Shown: positions 33,780 through 46,860 of the stretch, one piece after another | Layout: each line of letters opens with the position of its first letter | Position numbering within the stretch: the first letter of the stretch is position 1 | From: Rhyzopertha dominica | Taxonomy: Eukaryota > Arthropoda > Insecta > Coleoptera > Bostrichidae | Reading direction: 5' to 3' | NCBI GenBank assembly: GCA_025024175.1 | Contig: QCXZ01000064.1 | Coordinates: 51,109,325 to 51,173,324, forward strand | Length of the DNA stretch: 64,000 bases | The notes under the pieces: generated by a model | What the model was told of the DNA's origin: nothing | What the model saw: only the letters and a program-made list of their open reading frames with translations | Databases searched by the model: none | Program-made: the position numbers and the translations under genes

Positions 33780-34690
33780 GCAATTAAACAATAACTGACC
33801 AAGATATTGTTTACAAGTTTGTTATGTTAATAGAACGATACCATTCTACGACTTTAAATAAAAAAGTTAGCTATTGTAGACTGTTTCATGAACAGTAGTT
33901 ATTCTGTATGAATCTTAAAAACAAGACTATTTCTGTCTAATTCTATGAGCTCAATCCAATACACTATTCCATGTAAAATAACAAAGTTGTAGTTAATATC
34001 TCAACCAGTTGACGCTCGGTTGTTTTTCTATTATCACAACTAGCTTATTTTAAACACATTGAGGAACTTTCCCATTTAAACCATGATTTTACGACTTGAA
34101 TAAAAACGTTAGCTATTATAAACTGTTTCGCGAACTTTAATTATGTAGCATGAGACATCTTAAACACAAATAGTGGTACTTTAGTATTTTCTTTGTTCAA
34201 TTTGATATGCTCTATCCAATGGGGTTATTCTATTTAAAATAACAAAATTGTAGTTAATATATCAGTCAGTTTATGTTCAATTGTTTTTCCATTATCACCA
34301 TTAGATTTTTCCGGACTAAACAAGCATCATACGACTTCAAAAAAAAAATAAGCTAGCTATTATAGATTGTTTCAGGAACAGCAATGATTCAGGATGAGAT
34401 ATCTCAAAAATAAATAACTGCAGGGAGTGGGTGCCTTAATGTTTTAGTGTTTAATTCGATGCCCTTAATCGAATGAGCTATAAAAATGGGATGTATTATT
34501 TAATATAACGAACTTGTAGTCATCATCTAGGTCAATTGATGTTCAGTTCCTCCCAAAAATCCATGACATTCTCCATCTGAACCACTAAACCATGAAGTCA
34601 AATAAAAAAGTTAGCTATTGTGGACTTTTACCATGAACAGCCTTTATTTATATGTCGTAGTAAAAATCGTATGTGATGACGTGATGATAA
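33780..34690. repeat. Diverged tandem repeat, ~240-265 bp units, about 3.5 copies
   Basis: The landmark TAGCTATTRT recurs at 33868, 34110, 34354 and 34612. A second landmark, AACAAARTTGTAGTTAATAT, recurs at 33980 and 34241 and, changed, at 34507. Unit spacing is 242, 244 and 258 for the first landmark and 261 and 266 for the second. Copies share phrases such as CTGTTTC followed by GAACAG and a closing TTGTTTTT. No protein is encoded. It resembles an old short satellite array. Confidence 0.75.
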
Positions 34691-34999
34691 AGCCAATTTT
34701 ATTTTTTTCAAATGATATGCCATATTTTTTGGTGATTATTACACATATTCTTTTCTACTTGCAGTAATGCAAAAGTATATAATTTTATAAGAAAAATATC
34801 AAGAAAAAATAATACAACTTCAAAATTAATGAGTTTTTGTGAATAATTGTATGAAGTTGATCATGCAAGTCAAAAATGGTTTCCGCTGCATCACACTTGC
34901 TCATAATTGACAACAAAATGCACATTGCTCTATAATTTCATATTATGGACAAAAAAATAATTAATAGAATAATAATATAACAGGTAATAAACAAATGTT

Positions 35000-35440
35000 T
35001 AGAGAAAAACATTCCAGAAAATTATAGAAGATTAGAGAAGTTTCAACTGTAGCACTGTGCCTGAAACGTCTCGCGATAAAGAAATCGAAAATCGACTTAT
35101 TCAGAAGGTCATAGAACATTCCGGAAAATTCATCACTGGGAAGAAGTGGAATNGCTGACGTTCCAAGAAAGTCATAGAACATCATGGAAGATACAATAGA
35201 AGACGAAAGAATTTTCAATTGTGACAATTTGCAGAAACCGTCTCGCGAGTGAAGCGCATTGCGAAAACTGTCTCGTGATGGAAAAAAAGAAAATGAACTT
35301 TTCGAGAAACTTCCGGGAAAATTTATCAGCAGGCGAATGAAGCCCTAAGTGTGGCGCATTACCGTAACCTGTATCGCTGTGGATATGACGAAAATCGACG
35401 TTTCGAGAATGTCATAAAACATTCTAGAACATTCAATAAT
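35000..35440. repeat. Irregular repeats rich in heat-shock-element-like motifs
   Basis: Phrases of the type GTCATAGAACATTCNNGAA recur near 35011, 35109, 35172, 35300 and 35410, alternating with an AACYGTCTCGCGA-type phrase. The copy at 35114-35131 is a perfect four-unit array GAA-n2-TTC-n2-GAA-n2-TTC. The copy at 35422-35434 is a perfect three-unit TTC-n2-GAA-n2-TTC. The one at 35012-35029 has three of four units at correct spacing. Such arrays are the binding-site pattern of heat shock factor, but no gene lies next to them. Confidence 0.55.
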
Positions 35441-36464
35441 AGTACGGGTACATCGATGGTACAGTCCACCCACAATATTCTTCACAATCTCTTAAGTAAC
35501 CAAAGAAGTGTACGAATTACCATAATATACATATATTGTGAGTTCAATAACTGTTGCATTAGAAAGTTTTGTAATGATTTATAAGGAGGTTTACATTTTC
35601 AATGACAGAAAACAAAGCGTATAATAAACTCTAGAAAATGCTATACCGATTGTGACACCCCTGTAAAAGCAATTGCTTCAGTTGTGCGTCGAACTCGCAA
35701 ATTCGGTTACGGCAACTTTTCTCTGGAAATAAATATTTCGGATTTAAAATAGCTCACACGTGAATAGAGAAAATGCCTCCGGGGCCAACAGACATAAATG
35801 TAAATCCGCTATGCGAAAGAGGGTCTCGGGAAATTTATGCAAATTTCAAATGTCTTTTCAATCTCACTGCCGCGATACGTCACTGGCAGGGCACAGTTTC
35901 CTGGAGTGTTATATGGTTTTGGCAGTGGCGTAACCGCCCTTTGCACGGGACTGAACGCGTCTATGGAAACAAAATGAAAAATAGAATAAGCTATACGTTA
36001 TATCATAGTCGAATCATATGATTTCTATAAACCACTGTATCGATGTTTGAGATTAGGTATTTTATTTGCAATTATTTTAGTAATATACATCGTTCAAAAT
36101 AGATTTTTATAAATCGACTTCCAGCGGTTGCGTATTAAAACGATCGATAGAAGTACTGCAGATAATTGCATTATCTAGGACTGATTGATTCTATGTACTA
36201 GCAAAAGCCAAATTTCTTAACCGTCATGAAAGAAACAACCTCAATAACGAATGCACACACTTGCGTATATTTGGTACAGTAGGTAGATATTTCTATTCTT
36301 ACGTAATTGACGCAATAACTCAAGTCTTTTAAAAAAATCGGTAAGTAACATAAAATCTTTGTGCTGCCTTTTTGTACTGAACTTTGCGGATCAAGTAGTA
36401 GGTAAAAATTGATAGTTTTATAGATTTTCTAACAATTTAGGGTGCTATTTTCTTTTCAAAGGCA
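35441..36464. other. No supported gene
   Basis: Around 35690-35960 the DNA is richer in GC than its surroundings, with an 82-codon plus frame at 35773-36021 that shows no domain. This may be unique non-coding DNA. Confidence 0.4.
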
Positions 36465-37493
36465 AGTAATTACAAAAATTTGCTTTGAGGAGTACATTGT
36501 GAAGCAAATTCAGAAATCAGTTATAAACCTTAAAATTATACATAGCGTTCGAAAAATAATAAATTATAAAACCAAGATACTATTGTGTGAAATACTAGTG
36601 CTTGCAAATTTAAATTATGCCGACTCCCTTTATGGGCCGTGTCTTGATAGTCACTTGGTTCGGCGGATTCAGGTAATCCATAACTCTTGTTTGCGTCTTA
36701 TTTATGGGGTTGGTAGGAGGGAACACGTCTCACACAAACTCAAAACTATTCCGTGGTTGAATATGCATCAGAGAAGATACTTGCACTCTGCATGTCTATT
36801 TCATAAAATACTGCTAAGCAAGACACCTCCATACCTAATTAACAAAATAACTTATAGAACAGATGTACATAGTATAAATATACGTAGAAAGGATCAGCTG
36901 ACGATTCCAATACATTCTCATACATTTTTCCAAAGATGCTTTTCATACAATATAGCGAGGGTATATAATGAACTTCCGTGTGAATTAAAAACATTGAATA
37001 TAAGCCGGTTTAAATACAAATTGAAAAACAAATTACTGAATGACGTACATTAGCTTATAAGATATGTTATTGTTAATTAAAATTAATAATGCTTGCTCTT
37101 CTGCTGCTTGCCAAAAATCTTGTAGCTGCCTTTATATTTTGTTCTGACTTTTTATTGTTGCTTTGCTATGCCTTTTTTCCTGTCCTGTATCGTGCTTGCA
37201 ATGTCCCGGATTTTGTTTTGTTGTCAGTAGGTACACTATAAATAACAAGTATTATGTAGTGTATTTTATAATATTTCGTTTGCTTTTTTTGTGTCTTTGC
37301 TGTGTCGCAATTCTAATTTATTCTAATACAAGTATTCTTGGGTTAAGTGGAAGAACAGTAACTGTGCCAACGGCTGCTGAACTTCGCCTTTTTGTTTAGA
37401 GGGGAATATATATTTAAAGAATAATGTACATTTTTTATTGACGTTTTGTATATCAGGTGTAATTTGTTTCTCCCTTCATGCAAATAAAGAACA

Positions 37494-37527
<34 letters not shown>
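36465..37527 (+). mobile_element. 5'-truncated LINE with C-terminal domain and (TTA)n tail
   Basis: The plus frame to 37053 reads LVLANLNYADSLYGPCLD, then RRIQVIHNSCLRLIYGV, SHKLKTIPWLNMHQRRYLHS, FHKILLSKTPPYL, and SFSYNIARVYNELP-type residues before a KLKN-rich end. This is the region after the reverse transcriptase in CR1/Jockey-like LINEs. About 470 nt of 3' UTR follow, ending in AATAAAG and a TTA repeat at about 37495-37527. The 5' half is missing. Confidence 0.8.
37494..37527 (+). repeat. (TTA)n microsatellite tail
   Basis: About eleven TTA units directly follow the LINE 3' UTR. Simple-repeat tails of this kind mark the 3' ends of many insect LINEs. Confidence 0.9.
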
Positions 37528-37528
<1 letters not shown>

Positions 37529-39639
37529 ATGAAAATACACATTAACATTATATGCAAAACTACACCCAGTATAACTCCCTTTTGTTACCGAATTGGCTTT
37601 ATAAATTTCATTATTTTCAGCAAATTTGTGTGCACTAGTAGATCGTATACTACTATTTCACTTTTCTAAAAATTCAACTCACGAAGTCTGTATCCACTTT
37701 ATTTACGAGTCAATGTCAATTTAAATTACTTTATATCAGGGACTGATGATGGCTTTCGTGCAGTTGAATCCTTAGGAAAGTTAGATAGATGTATTAATGG
37801 AAAAGCTGTGCATCAACTAAAGCGAATATTACATGTATTTCTTTGCCATAATCCTTCTGAGAAGGAGTTGCTTCTGATGACATACTAATTCCTGATAAAT
37901 TTAAAACGAAAAAAAGAAAAGAAAAGAAAAAGATTTCCCAAAAACACGTGAAGAAACTGGGGTAGAAATCCTTCGTTAAATGCGATAACTTCTTGTCCGA
38001 TGTATTTCCTATTTAATCCTGATTTTTGTATTCAATATGTATTATGCGTATTTATGACACGGCAAGTGACATTGGTGCTTCTCCTAGTCCAGTAAAGATA
38101 GTCGGATTCGTATGCAAAATATTAAAAATCATTGAGGTAGGGCGGTTTTTTTGGTTAATTTCATAGTGTTGCTGAATAAAAAGTATTTCTTCAACCATAC
38201 TATGAAAAAAAAATGTCAACACCAACAACAAAAAAAGATAGGTACTCTTTATTTATTTCCTATTACTGTTTATATATTTTGTAATATAAAATTTTGTAAT
38301 ATTTTAAAGAGGAAGGGTTTTATTTACAATATTGTACATGTTAGTGTTTATGTCCTTCTAGCCCCACCTTTCTTCTTAGCACTTATGGCAGGTAGTAGTA
38401 GTGAGATATTTATCCATATTCAGTCATCGCTTTATACCATAAATTAGAAGATTTCTTGGTCTGCGTTCCGAATACTTCCTATACAGTTCTATAGCCGTCT
38501 TCCTATTTGTAACTTGTCTTCGTTTAGATTCTAGCTCTTCTTTAGTACGTGATTCGTTCCTTCCTACTAGATGTTTCTACAATATTTCAGCAACTATGAC
38601 CGTTTTGCCATGAAAAGCTTTGCTGTTCACGGCTATAGCAAGTAGTCGTACGATGCTTTTGTAGTTGTGTCTATGTAATTGTTGAAATATGTTTTATCCA
38701 TAATATCTGGAGCGCCAGCAAATTGAGGAGTTGTCATCTCCTGGAATTTTTGTACCCCGTTGGTGTGTCTCCTTTTTACTGTTTTGGTGGATCTCGGTGT
38801 TTGAAATAAACTGTAGTTGAATTCTGCGAAGACAGAATATTTCTTCTTAACAATGTCTTGACAAAAATTAGTGTAAAATTGCGAAGTTATATTGTTTATT
38901 TAGTATTGATTATTGCAGTACACCTAGGGAGTCTACCTAACTTCATTACGTAACTTCTATAATGATGTCTCCAAAAGCAGGCAGGTACGCTTACTTGTTA
39001 GACATTCTGTTGACTACTAACGTGCATAACAAGATTAAACGCATCTGCATAAACGAAATAAACTAAATTCGCTTAGTACCATTTTATATAGCTGTATAAA
39101 TTAAAGCATTTAAATTGTGCATGCCATAACTTGCTCGCTGCAACGTTGTCTGCAAATCATTTTGCGTTCACATTTGCAAGTCTGTAAAGTGATACCACCT
39201 GACACTAATTATTCAATAATAACTGGACGTAAATTTGTGTTTAGGGAATATTTACTGCAATTAACGCACCCCTACCTACATACCATAATTTTACTCTATT
39301 CATATATGGGATGTCCCGGTGCACCAAATCACTTAATATATTACCAGTGAGGTTGTTCTTCATTAATAATTTTGTACTGCGTAATATTTTACATATATTT
39401 CTTTATGAGTTGTTGGTTACGCCAAGAGACTGCATAAAACAGAAAAGATTACAAACTTGATAGTTTGCCAATAATTTTCAAACAATTAGCATGTACAGAC
39501 CCGGGTCCACAACAAATTAAATCATGTACCTACAAGCAATATGCGGGTGAAGTAGCGTTGAGTGAAGTAACTACGAAATACATTCTATAACAAAACTAAA
39601 AAAAATAAAATAAAGAAAGATTTCAGCTTTGGAGTGCAC
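37528..39639. other. No supported gene
   Basis: AT-rich DNA. The 38151-38447 and 39117-39350 plus frames lack domains. Confidence 0.45.
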
Positions 39640-42300
39640 CTGAATATTTCTCAGGATACCTCCTCAGCAAGTAGCCCACCGCTCTCTTTCTTATTTCCAG
39701 GTCTAAGGATACATCCATTGTTACCGCCAGCACCCCTCACTGCGTTCTACGGATCAGCCCCCTCGGTTTGATCAGCAGGACGCCGTGCGTTTAGACACTT
39801 GCCCAGTACCCAGATTGATGCCATTACTGTGTTCATGTAGATTTCACAGTGCTTAGCAGCATTCTACGTTTTTCGGTGGCCATGCTCGCGATTTTGTGCT
39901 TCAGTCCGGAGGCTTTTTGCCTGCTTTTTGCACATGGCTGAGAAAGTTCTCTTCTTATCCAGAGCAATTGCCAAGTGGCACTTCTGGGACTTCTTCTTAT
40001 GGACTCGCCTCGCAGTTTAATGATAGAATCTCTCAAGAGATTCTCCATCATAAACGCATAATCGGTCATATTTAAAGCCACTCTCCCCATGCGTCCAGTT
40101 CTATCATTTGTCACCCTCCCTTGTTCGCGGAAGGGTAAGTCACAATCTTACCTTCGATGGGTGAGCCGGGCTGAGCTTCAGTGGGCCGTGAGTCGGGGTG
40201 AATAAGTAAATACTGATCGGAGGCGCTACCAAATTTAAGCTGTTTGGAAAAATGTGGAAACCAAGAAAAAACGGGAGTTATTTTAGCTGCTTTAATCAAA
40301 GAATGTTAAATATTAACACGCGTAATTGAAGATAAGTTTAAGTACGATATTATGCAAGATGCAAGATTTATGGCCGGAGGTAAAGCTTTACTCTCGTTTA
40401 CAATAAATAATATAATTTTCGATGAGGCAGATGACCTTAACAAGATCGACAAAGATAATGCACTTGGCTGTTCCCAAGGTGACGAAAGTGGCGATCTCAA
40501 CATCCTCATCCTGACGGATAGTCCGGCGATAGGTGAAGAGATATCCTTAGGGATTCGGATTTGCAGCGATCCTCCGCCAGGTGGTTGGAGTTTCTGGGCA
40601 GATTGCAATCGTCTGCGTCGCCCAATGCCCTTGATGGTGACTAAGGCATTTGCTTGAGAGTGCCCTTTAGAAATAGTGGCTGCGCCCTCCGGAATGGAAA
40701 CTTAAAGGGATACTGAGTGAATCGTCTGTAGAATGTGCCTTTATGAGGTATTCTTGAAACCCCCTGATGAAGAGGGTTTCTTGTTCTAAATAGATAAGTC
40801 AAGATAGTGTGGTCACCGGGACGATATAATTTATATTGTCCGATGCGTCAGGGGGCCGGCTACAGAATGCCAACTTCCGGATTGCCGATAGTTGTCAAAG
40901 CGCAGCCGTTAAAATTTGGTTACTTGACAGGTAGGAACCATAATAGTGGCCCAGACTACTGGGAATATTTGACNGTAAGACTGGNTGACTAACTGGAGCA
41001 NAGTTAAATGCTGCACATTATTGCGCCAGCTTTCTCCCCCAGTTTGGCTGTGGAGTTCCTTCTATAACGAGCGCCAAGTGGTCTGCGTAAACTATAGATG
41101 ATCTGATGTTTCCCCTTCATGCATCCTCCTTAGAATTTATCCATTATGAGTCCCAGAATACCTGTCTACAGACCGATCCCTGGGAGCATACTTTTGTTAC
41201 GATTCTAGACAACTCTTCTCCCTGAGACCTCATAGTCATCACACACCTGTGTTGACAATAATTTATTACGTAGCACACCGCAAATACCCCCGGGTATTGC
41301 ATGTCTCTTAGTTCCTTAAACAGAGGTAGCTAGCACAAATAATTGTCAAATGCGCCAGCTACAAATGTTCACCACTGCATGTTTAACGCTTGCACTTTAA
41401 ATATCCCGCACTAACTGGTCCTTTGTTGACAGTCCTGACCTGAAGACGTACTGATCCGGGTGGAGCGAACTGCATTGTCAATCTGTGCTGCAGACCATCC
41501 TTACGAGTGCTTTCCCTAGATCATTCAGGAGGCAGATCGGTCTCTATGACTTTGCTACCTCCGGATCTTTATGCTCACCCTATGCTCACGACCAGATCGG
41601 CCCTCTTCCAAATATTTGGGAATCACCCATACGCCAAACATAGGTTGAATACCCGGGAAAAATCCTCCTCCATAACCACTTTCAGAAAGTCCAGCACTTT
41701 CGATTGGACCTCATTCAATCCTGGCACTTTTATTTCCTTCAGCTTACTCAAGGCGTTCATAAATTCTTCCTTACTGAAAGGCGGACTCGTGTGGTTCACA
41801 CCGTACTCCTCATCCATGCCCTTTATCAGACCCTCCTGAAGAGCCGTTTTTCTTTGTGGAGAGTCAGATGGCAATAAGGTGTCCATCAAAATCTTCATGG
41901 TCTCTCTCCATCTCTTGTCATAGTTCCTCGGCTACAACTCGATATTCTCCATACGTCATCTTTCAACAAATTGTCGATCGTCACACAGCTAGATCTTGCA
42001 GGCTCCTATGGTCCTGCAGATTTTGCTTTCTTTCCTCTGCAGTCTGGGCTCTTTGATAGTATTTTTTCATTTTTCTTGCTCCTATTCAAGTTCTGACAGT
42101 CTATTCGACCAACTCTTTTGGGTTTTTACTTTGTTATTTCTAATCCTTAGTATTGCTGCGTACATAGCCCTCTTGATACCTACAATAGTGATAATAATAG
42201 CTACGGAAAAAGGTAATCATCTGGCATTTTCAGTAACCTATAGTATCTTATTCAAACCGGTTGGCCAGGCAAGGCACTTGAAGCTGGCTTTTTGGATCCT
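39640..42300 (-). mobile_element. Decayed R1/I-like LINE
   Basis: On the minus strand, 42300-41900 holds an endonuclease-RT linker rich in Lys, Arg and Glu. 41898-41623 reads SPPFSKEEFMNALSKLKEIK, then VPGLNEVQSKVLDFLK, the RT entry. 41480-40980 gives RP-type and VTKVCSQGSVCRQVFWD residues and the catalytic box as VYADHLALVIEG (YADD with one Asp lost). 39740-39640 gives AVTMDVSLDLEIRKRAVGYL, the post-RT segment. A frame at 40114-39833 and one at 40608-40306 lie between and are not identified. Many stops and frameshifts are present. Confidence 0.7.
40306..40657. other. Unidentified open frames on both strands
   Basis: A plus frame (40352-40657, 101 codons, acidic, with GDESGDLNILILTDSPAIGE) overlaps a minus frame of similar length (40306-40608). 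The minus frame lies where LINE sequence would be expected. Which, if either, was coding is unclear. Confidence 0.3.
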
Positions 42301-44087
42301 TTCCAATTAAACTACTATTAAACTAATATTCTAACAACCCAAATGAATACAGAAAAGTATAGGGAAACGTGACTAACTATAAATTTGAGTACTCCGCCTG
42401 AATCGATCACCCAAATATACACATTCAACAAAACTTCAAAACGCTGGAAGACAGGATAATATATTTATATCGTGAGTGATACCCATTTCAATTGCAGCTT
42501 AAACGATTCTACATTGTGGTAACTATCAACTAATGCATGAACTCAACTCAACTCTCCCTCCTGCACATTTTATTTTCCAAATATCAAAAACCTACTCAAG
42601 GGTAACTAAAACCAATAAGTTTAGTCCCTACGAAGCTCGTAGATCTCTCGAATTCAGAGTAAAAAACTCGACCGCACCATTTTAAGTGGAATGAAAGCAA
42701 CTTGTATATAGTTCTGTAGTTTTAATTAGCAAAATTTACTGTGAATATGCTATTTTGTTACAAGATTGAAACCTCCCTAAATTTATAATTAATTGTTAGA
42801 TGTTAGATACCAAAAGCGGGTTCAAACGAAGTGCGACATAATCCTATTTGGCAAAGATGGTCGTGCAATCGTGAGTTTTGAGAAAAACATTTCGTCTGTA
42901 AAAGGAAGTCATTTTTCACCAATTTTGCCCCATCTGTCTAATCAGTATACTTACCTTTTACAAAGGTAGGAATAGACATATATTCTACCCATTCCTCCGT
43001 CAGATTACCCTCTCACCTCTTGTCCCATTTGAAAAATATTGCGTGCGCCCATGATTATTACAATGATATTACATTGCGTGGCCCGCATGTATAACATCAC
43101 CCCTTTGTTACAAATCCCAAGGAGTACTTAAGCCGAAGTTCTTACTTGATTGAATGAACGTGGGCGTCTGAATTCTCCCAGCGCCGAACTTTAGACAAAA
43201 GCGCGTCCGACCAGCAGGATATTCAGACTTCCCCTTTTGCCCCCAGTGTAAGAATTTCGGCAGCGGTCGTGGAAACTGGGTCAGCGTGTACGCACGTTGC
43301 GTGGATCGTTATTTCAAGTGCTGCCGCTTATGTAGTTTTTTAAGCAGATTTAACGAAATAGAAATCGTTATATAGCCATGGTTGTTTCAGCCTGTTTTGT
43401 TCATTACCTTCATGATGATAAGATTTCACCTTTACCAGAAAAATCTTTGTAATTTTTGATATCAAGTGGACATAATAATTTCGAACACCATGAACTAATT
43501 CAAGACCATGCAGCAACAATGAGGCAGCACCAATTTTTGGAAAAATGAGTTAAATATAAAGTTCGATAATTCGATTGGCGCAACAGCGAGTGAGCAGCCA
43601 CAATATACAACAGTGTAGTTATTAGATTTACATTTACATTTACCATCCATTACTATTTTGTGCAAAAGCGAGGCAATTCCTACAGCTGCTTCGTTCTTGC
43701 TCCAAATGTAATTATACTATCAGTCTGACAGATGTCGCGGTGAACACCAAATATGATATGGTTTATCATTTTCACATTTCATCTAGAGGGGATGAAAATT
43801 AGTATGTTTTCGTAACAGGTAAATTCAAAACTTATAAGGCAATACCTGTTACAAAATACTGGGTATAGTTTTCGATGTGATCCTTCTTAAATAACCAAAT
43901 AAGAGTATCTGCTAACAAATGAGCGACAATAGGGTATTTGCCATGTATTTTTATTTTATTAAATTGCATATTAATAGGTAGCATCTAATCCACAAAACAG
44001 TTGTGACAGCCTATAAATTCGAGAAAATGGATCGTAAGGTGTATTTTTAATATTAAAAATGTGAATGTTTAAAGGGACCGCCAAAAC
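42301..44087. other. No supported gene
   Basis: Mixed AT-rich DNA. A GC-richer patch at about 43100-43330 has no convincing frame. Confidence 0.45.
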
Positions 44088-44630
44088 GTGAACATATTGG
44101 CCGTGACGTCAGGTCTCTTGCAAATGGCCGCTTGTTTACATCTGGGGTCAGCGCGTCACGCGTCAGCCTCAGTCCGTCAATTTATCAGTTTGTTGTTTGC
44201 GTTCATTGTGTGACAAGCCAGTTAAATACGCCCAGAAAAAGTGAAATACTTATTAGTTACGACTTCTGAACAGCATAAGTGAACTTTTTATCAAATTAAC
44301 GTAGCATTGATAATTTGATCACAGTGGGTTGTTGGAAACATACCATTTGTAATCATAAAAATGTAAGAATCAAAAATGTACCCTAAGCTTGACATTTATT
44401 TTAGAGGTCAGAATAAATATAAATTGCCATTTATTTTCGGGGCTCTTGCGGCTTGTTTCCGGTCTGGCTAACAGTCGAATATATGGGGAACAATGCCGTT
44501 CTTTATTATAAGATTTCAATAAACACCACACAAAGGCTTTTCCAATACAAAAGCGATACTACACCATTAAACAGCGCGCTCCTCGGTAATGTTTACATGA
44601 CACTTGACGTCACGAGCTGAATAACCTTGG
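44088..44630. mobile_element. Possible MITE with paired TGACGTCA ends
   Basis: GTGACGTCA followed by GGTCTC near the left end (44103) pairs with GTGACGTCA followed by AGTGTC read inward from the right end (44611). Both sides also share GTTTACAT/GTAAACAT blocks in inverted order. The two TGACGTCA octamers start exactly 500 bp apart. No frame is inside. The inverted ends are imperfect, so the call is tentative. Confidence 0.4.
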
Positions 44631-44814
44631 ATAGAAGCGTCTTGGCAGTGACTCCTAAGATTCGAATTTCAGACCTGAAATTCTCTACCTACAAATATTT
44701 TCTTTGTTTTCTTTTAACATGGCGATATATATGCACTTCAAGATTAATTTTACGTAATTAAAAAAAAGTGAAAATACCCAATTGTTGGACAACAGAAAAG
44801 CAGCCAACTTTAAC

Positions 44815-44932
44815 TGATTGACGTTGGAACATAGGCGCACTGCGGCATGCCTTCCAAAAAAATGCTAACGGTGACGATTCGGCAAATCGTAAGTATACTG
44901 CTGAAGGTATTCCAAGACCTTTGCAATAAGTT
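44815..44932 (+). pseudogene. Possible pogo/pipsqueak-type HTH remnant
   Basis: The plus frame reads RWNIGALRHAFQKNANGDDS, then ANRKYTAEGIPRPLQ. The pattern W-x3-ALR-A, NG, then IPR-x-L resembles the N-terminal helix-turn-helix of pogo-like transposases. A stop follows. It is short, so chance resemblance is possible. Confidence 0.35.
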
Positions 44933-46369
44933 AGGAATACCGAATAGTAGTATTAATATCAATCGCTTGCAAAAATGCAAACGGTTTTGTTTCATAGCAG
45001 ATGTCGGTATTCTTTAAAATTAGGTTGTTTTATAAGGTATGTATCTTTATAATCCTTTTGCTTAATTTCAGTTTTTTACTTACTTAACTTACGTCGTTAC
45101 TTTTTTATTTAGTAAAAAACAATTTGAAATATTTTGTCAACCTTTATTCGGGTATACCCAACATTATTTAGCATTAGACGGTACAATTTACAGCCAAGCT
45201 AATGCTAAAAGCATCAAATTATTCTTAATAGCTATTTATTTATTCAAACTGTAAGGCTCTACACTGAACATTCAGAAACTGCTAATGTTTCTAACACGGT
45301 ATCAACACAAACAGGTATCAGATATCAAAACCCAAGCACTACTTTTGCATAGCCGGTATGGTAATGATAGATATAAAATAATAGGTAACCCCACTACTCA
45401 ACGTTAGGCCGGGTAGTAGAGATCCTGACAGTTCCTTTCATGTATATAGGTATAATACCTCGAAACCGACGACCCGACGAGCAATACTAATATCTGCCAA
45501 ACCTAGTATTAAGGAAATTCATACCTATCACCTGAAACTGCTTGCTGGTACCTATTACCAAATAACAGGTCAAGTATTTGCTTACCGCCCCTAATTCATT
45601 TGTGATTATTAACAGCGTGGTGTGGCTGTTAATATTGATTTTTAACAATGCTGTATTATTGGCGTAATGAATTCAGAAAAGGATAGTGGTGATTCTTGAG
45701 CCAATACACTTAATACTGGTAGTCAAAACTGCATAGTAGCATTCAGAATAGTAATGTTTTAAGTAATAACACTGAGAAAAAATACAGTCTCTAATAAATA
45801 TAAGGTTGGTCCTTCCTTTTAATGAAATTATACAGTATGTTTTACATTTTGCACAATTTTCAAGTCCGACTTGGTACTACCAATATCAGCGTATGCAAAC
45901 AAACATTTTGTGGCATTCATGCTGTACCGTAATCAAATGCACTAACAACCGAGTGCCGAAACTGCTACTGAACAATGAGGCTTATAAAAAACAACAAAGA
46001 ATCGCGAACGATCTAAATGCGACCTCCAATAACTACTGGCCTTACCTTGACGCTGGACAGATGAAGTTCTAGTAGCAAAATTCTATCAGCATTAATGGCA
46101 CGCGCGGTGACCGGTCACTGGTATTGTCTGTAATCAACTACGTCCAGGTCTATACAGAAGGTGGTCGTTTTCATCCACATGTGACCCCTTTCCTTGGATT
46201 GAGAGACCAGAGCAACATGGAGGCGCAAACATACAAAAAAAACTACACCCTTAGCTACTATTAGCCTTTCATATAGTCAAAAAGATCAGATGATGATGAA
46301 GTTACTGATGAAAGTGCTTCAAATAGAGTGCCACATAAAAAAATTACAGGAATTCTCACTACAGCAGGA
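44933..46369. other. No supported gene
   Basis: The 45806-46072 plus frame shows no domain. No repeat was recognised. Confidence 0.4.
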
Positions 46370-46860
46370 TGACGCTACCGTGATTATTTGGCCACTGAAT
46401 TACAAGTCTGCAAGTTAAAAAAGAATACGTCCTAAACCTGTCCTACCATACGATTTCTTCTTAAGGTAGTTAAAAACTAACTTTAGTTACTTTTCGTTTG
46501 GTCATCCACGGAGCGACACCTGTCAAACATGTGGTAAGTTAGAAATGACATAAAAAATAATGAGACCAGTCTGAAAAATTAAATTCAATTAAAAGCACAA
46601 AAAATTGCACTTACAAAAAGCTTCAGCTTATGATGATTTACACGAAAAAAAAGGTAGTGAAAGAGAATCGAGAAGTCGACGTTTTATGTTTGACTACCAG
46701 CAAAATGTCCCATTGTCTAAGGTACCTGCAGGAGATACCTTTCATTTAAGGCAACTTTGGGTTTTCTAAATGAAAAAAGACACCAAATTTTTCATGCTGG
46801 CTGAATCTGGTGGATCATGTCAAATCTGGATAAAGACGATGACGAATATGTACAGTGGTA
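46370..46860 (+). pseudogene. Decayed DDE-type transposon protein (unnamed family)
   Basis: Across frames it reads FGHPRSDTCQTCGKLE (about 46495), then an ASAYDDLHEKK stretch, then RRFMFDYQQNVPLSKVPAGD and TFHLRQLWVF (about 46675-46770). The order PR-DTC-x2-C, then F-D-x2-QN-x-PLP, then RQLW is shared by a widespread arthropod transposon-associated protein family. Frameshifts and stops break it. The superfamily is not named here. Confidence 0.5.

Noticed and set aside
37343..37669. Frames with long runs of Ile or Tyr
   Set aside because: They translate the (TTA)n tail of the LINE and are not genes.
40750..40790. CCTGATGAAGAGGGTTTC, first-box resemblance to a hammerhead
   Set aside because: No GAAA box or closing stem follows at a suitable distance.
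42000..42310. 104-codon plus frame with several membrane-like stretches
   Set aside because: It is antisense to the Lys/Glu-rich linker of the R1/I-like LINE, so the hydrophobic residues are a shadow of that frame.
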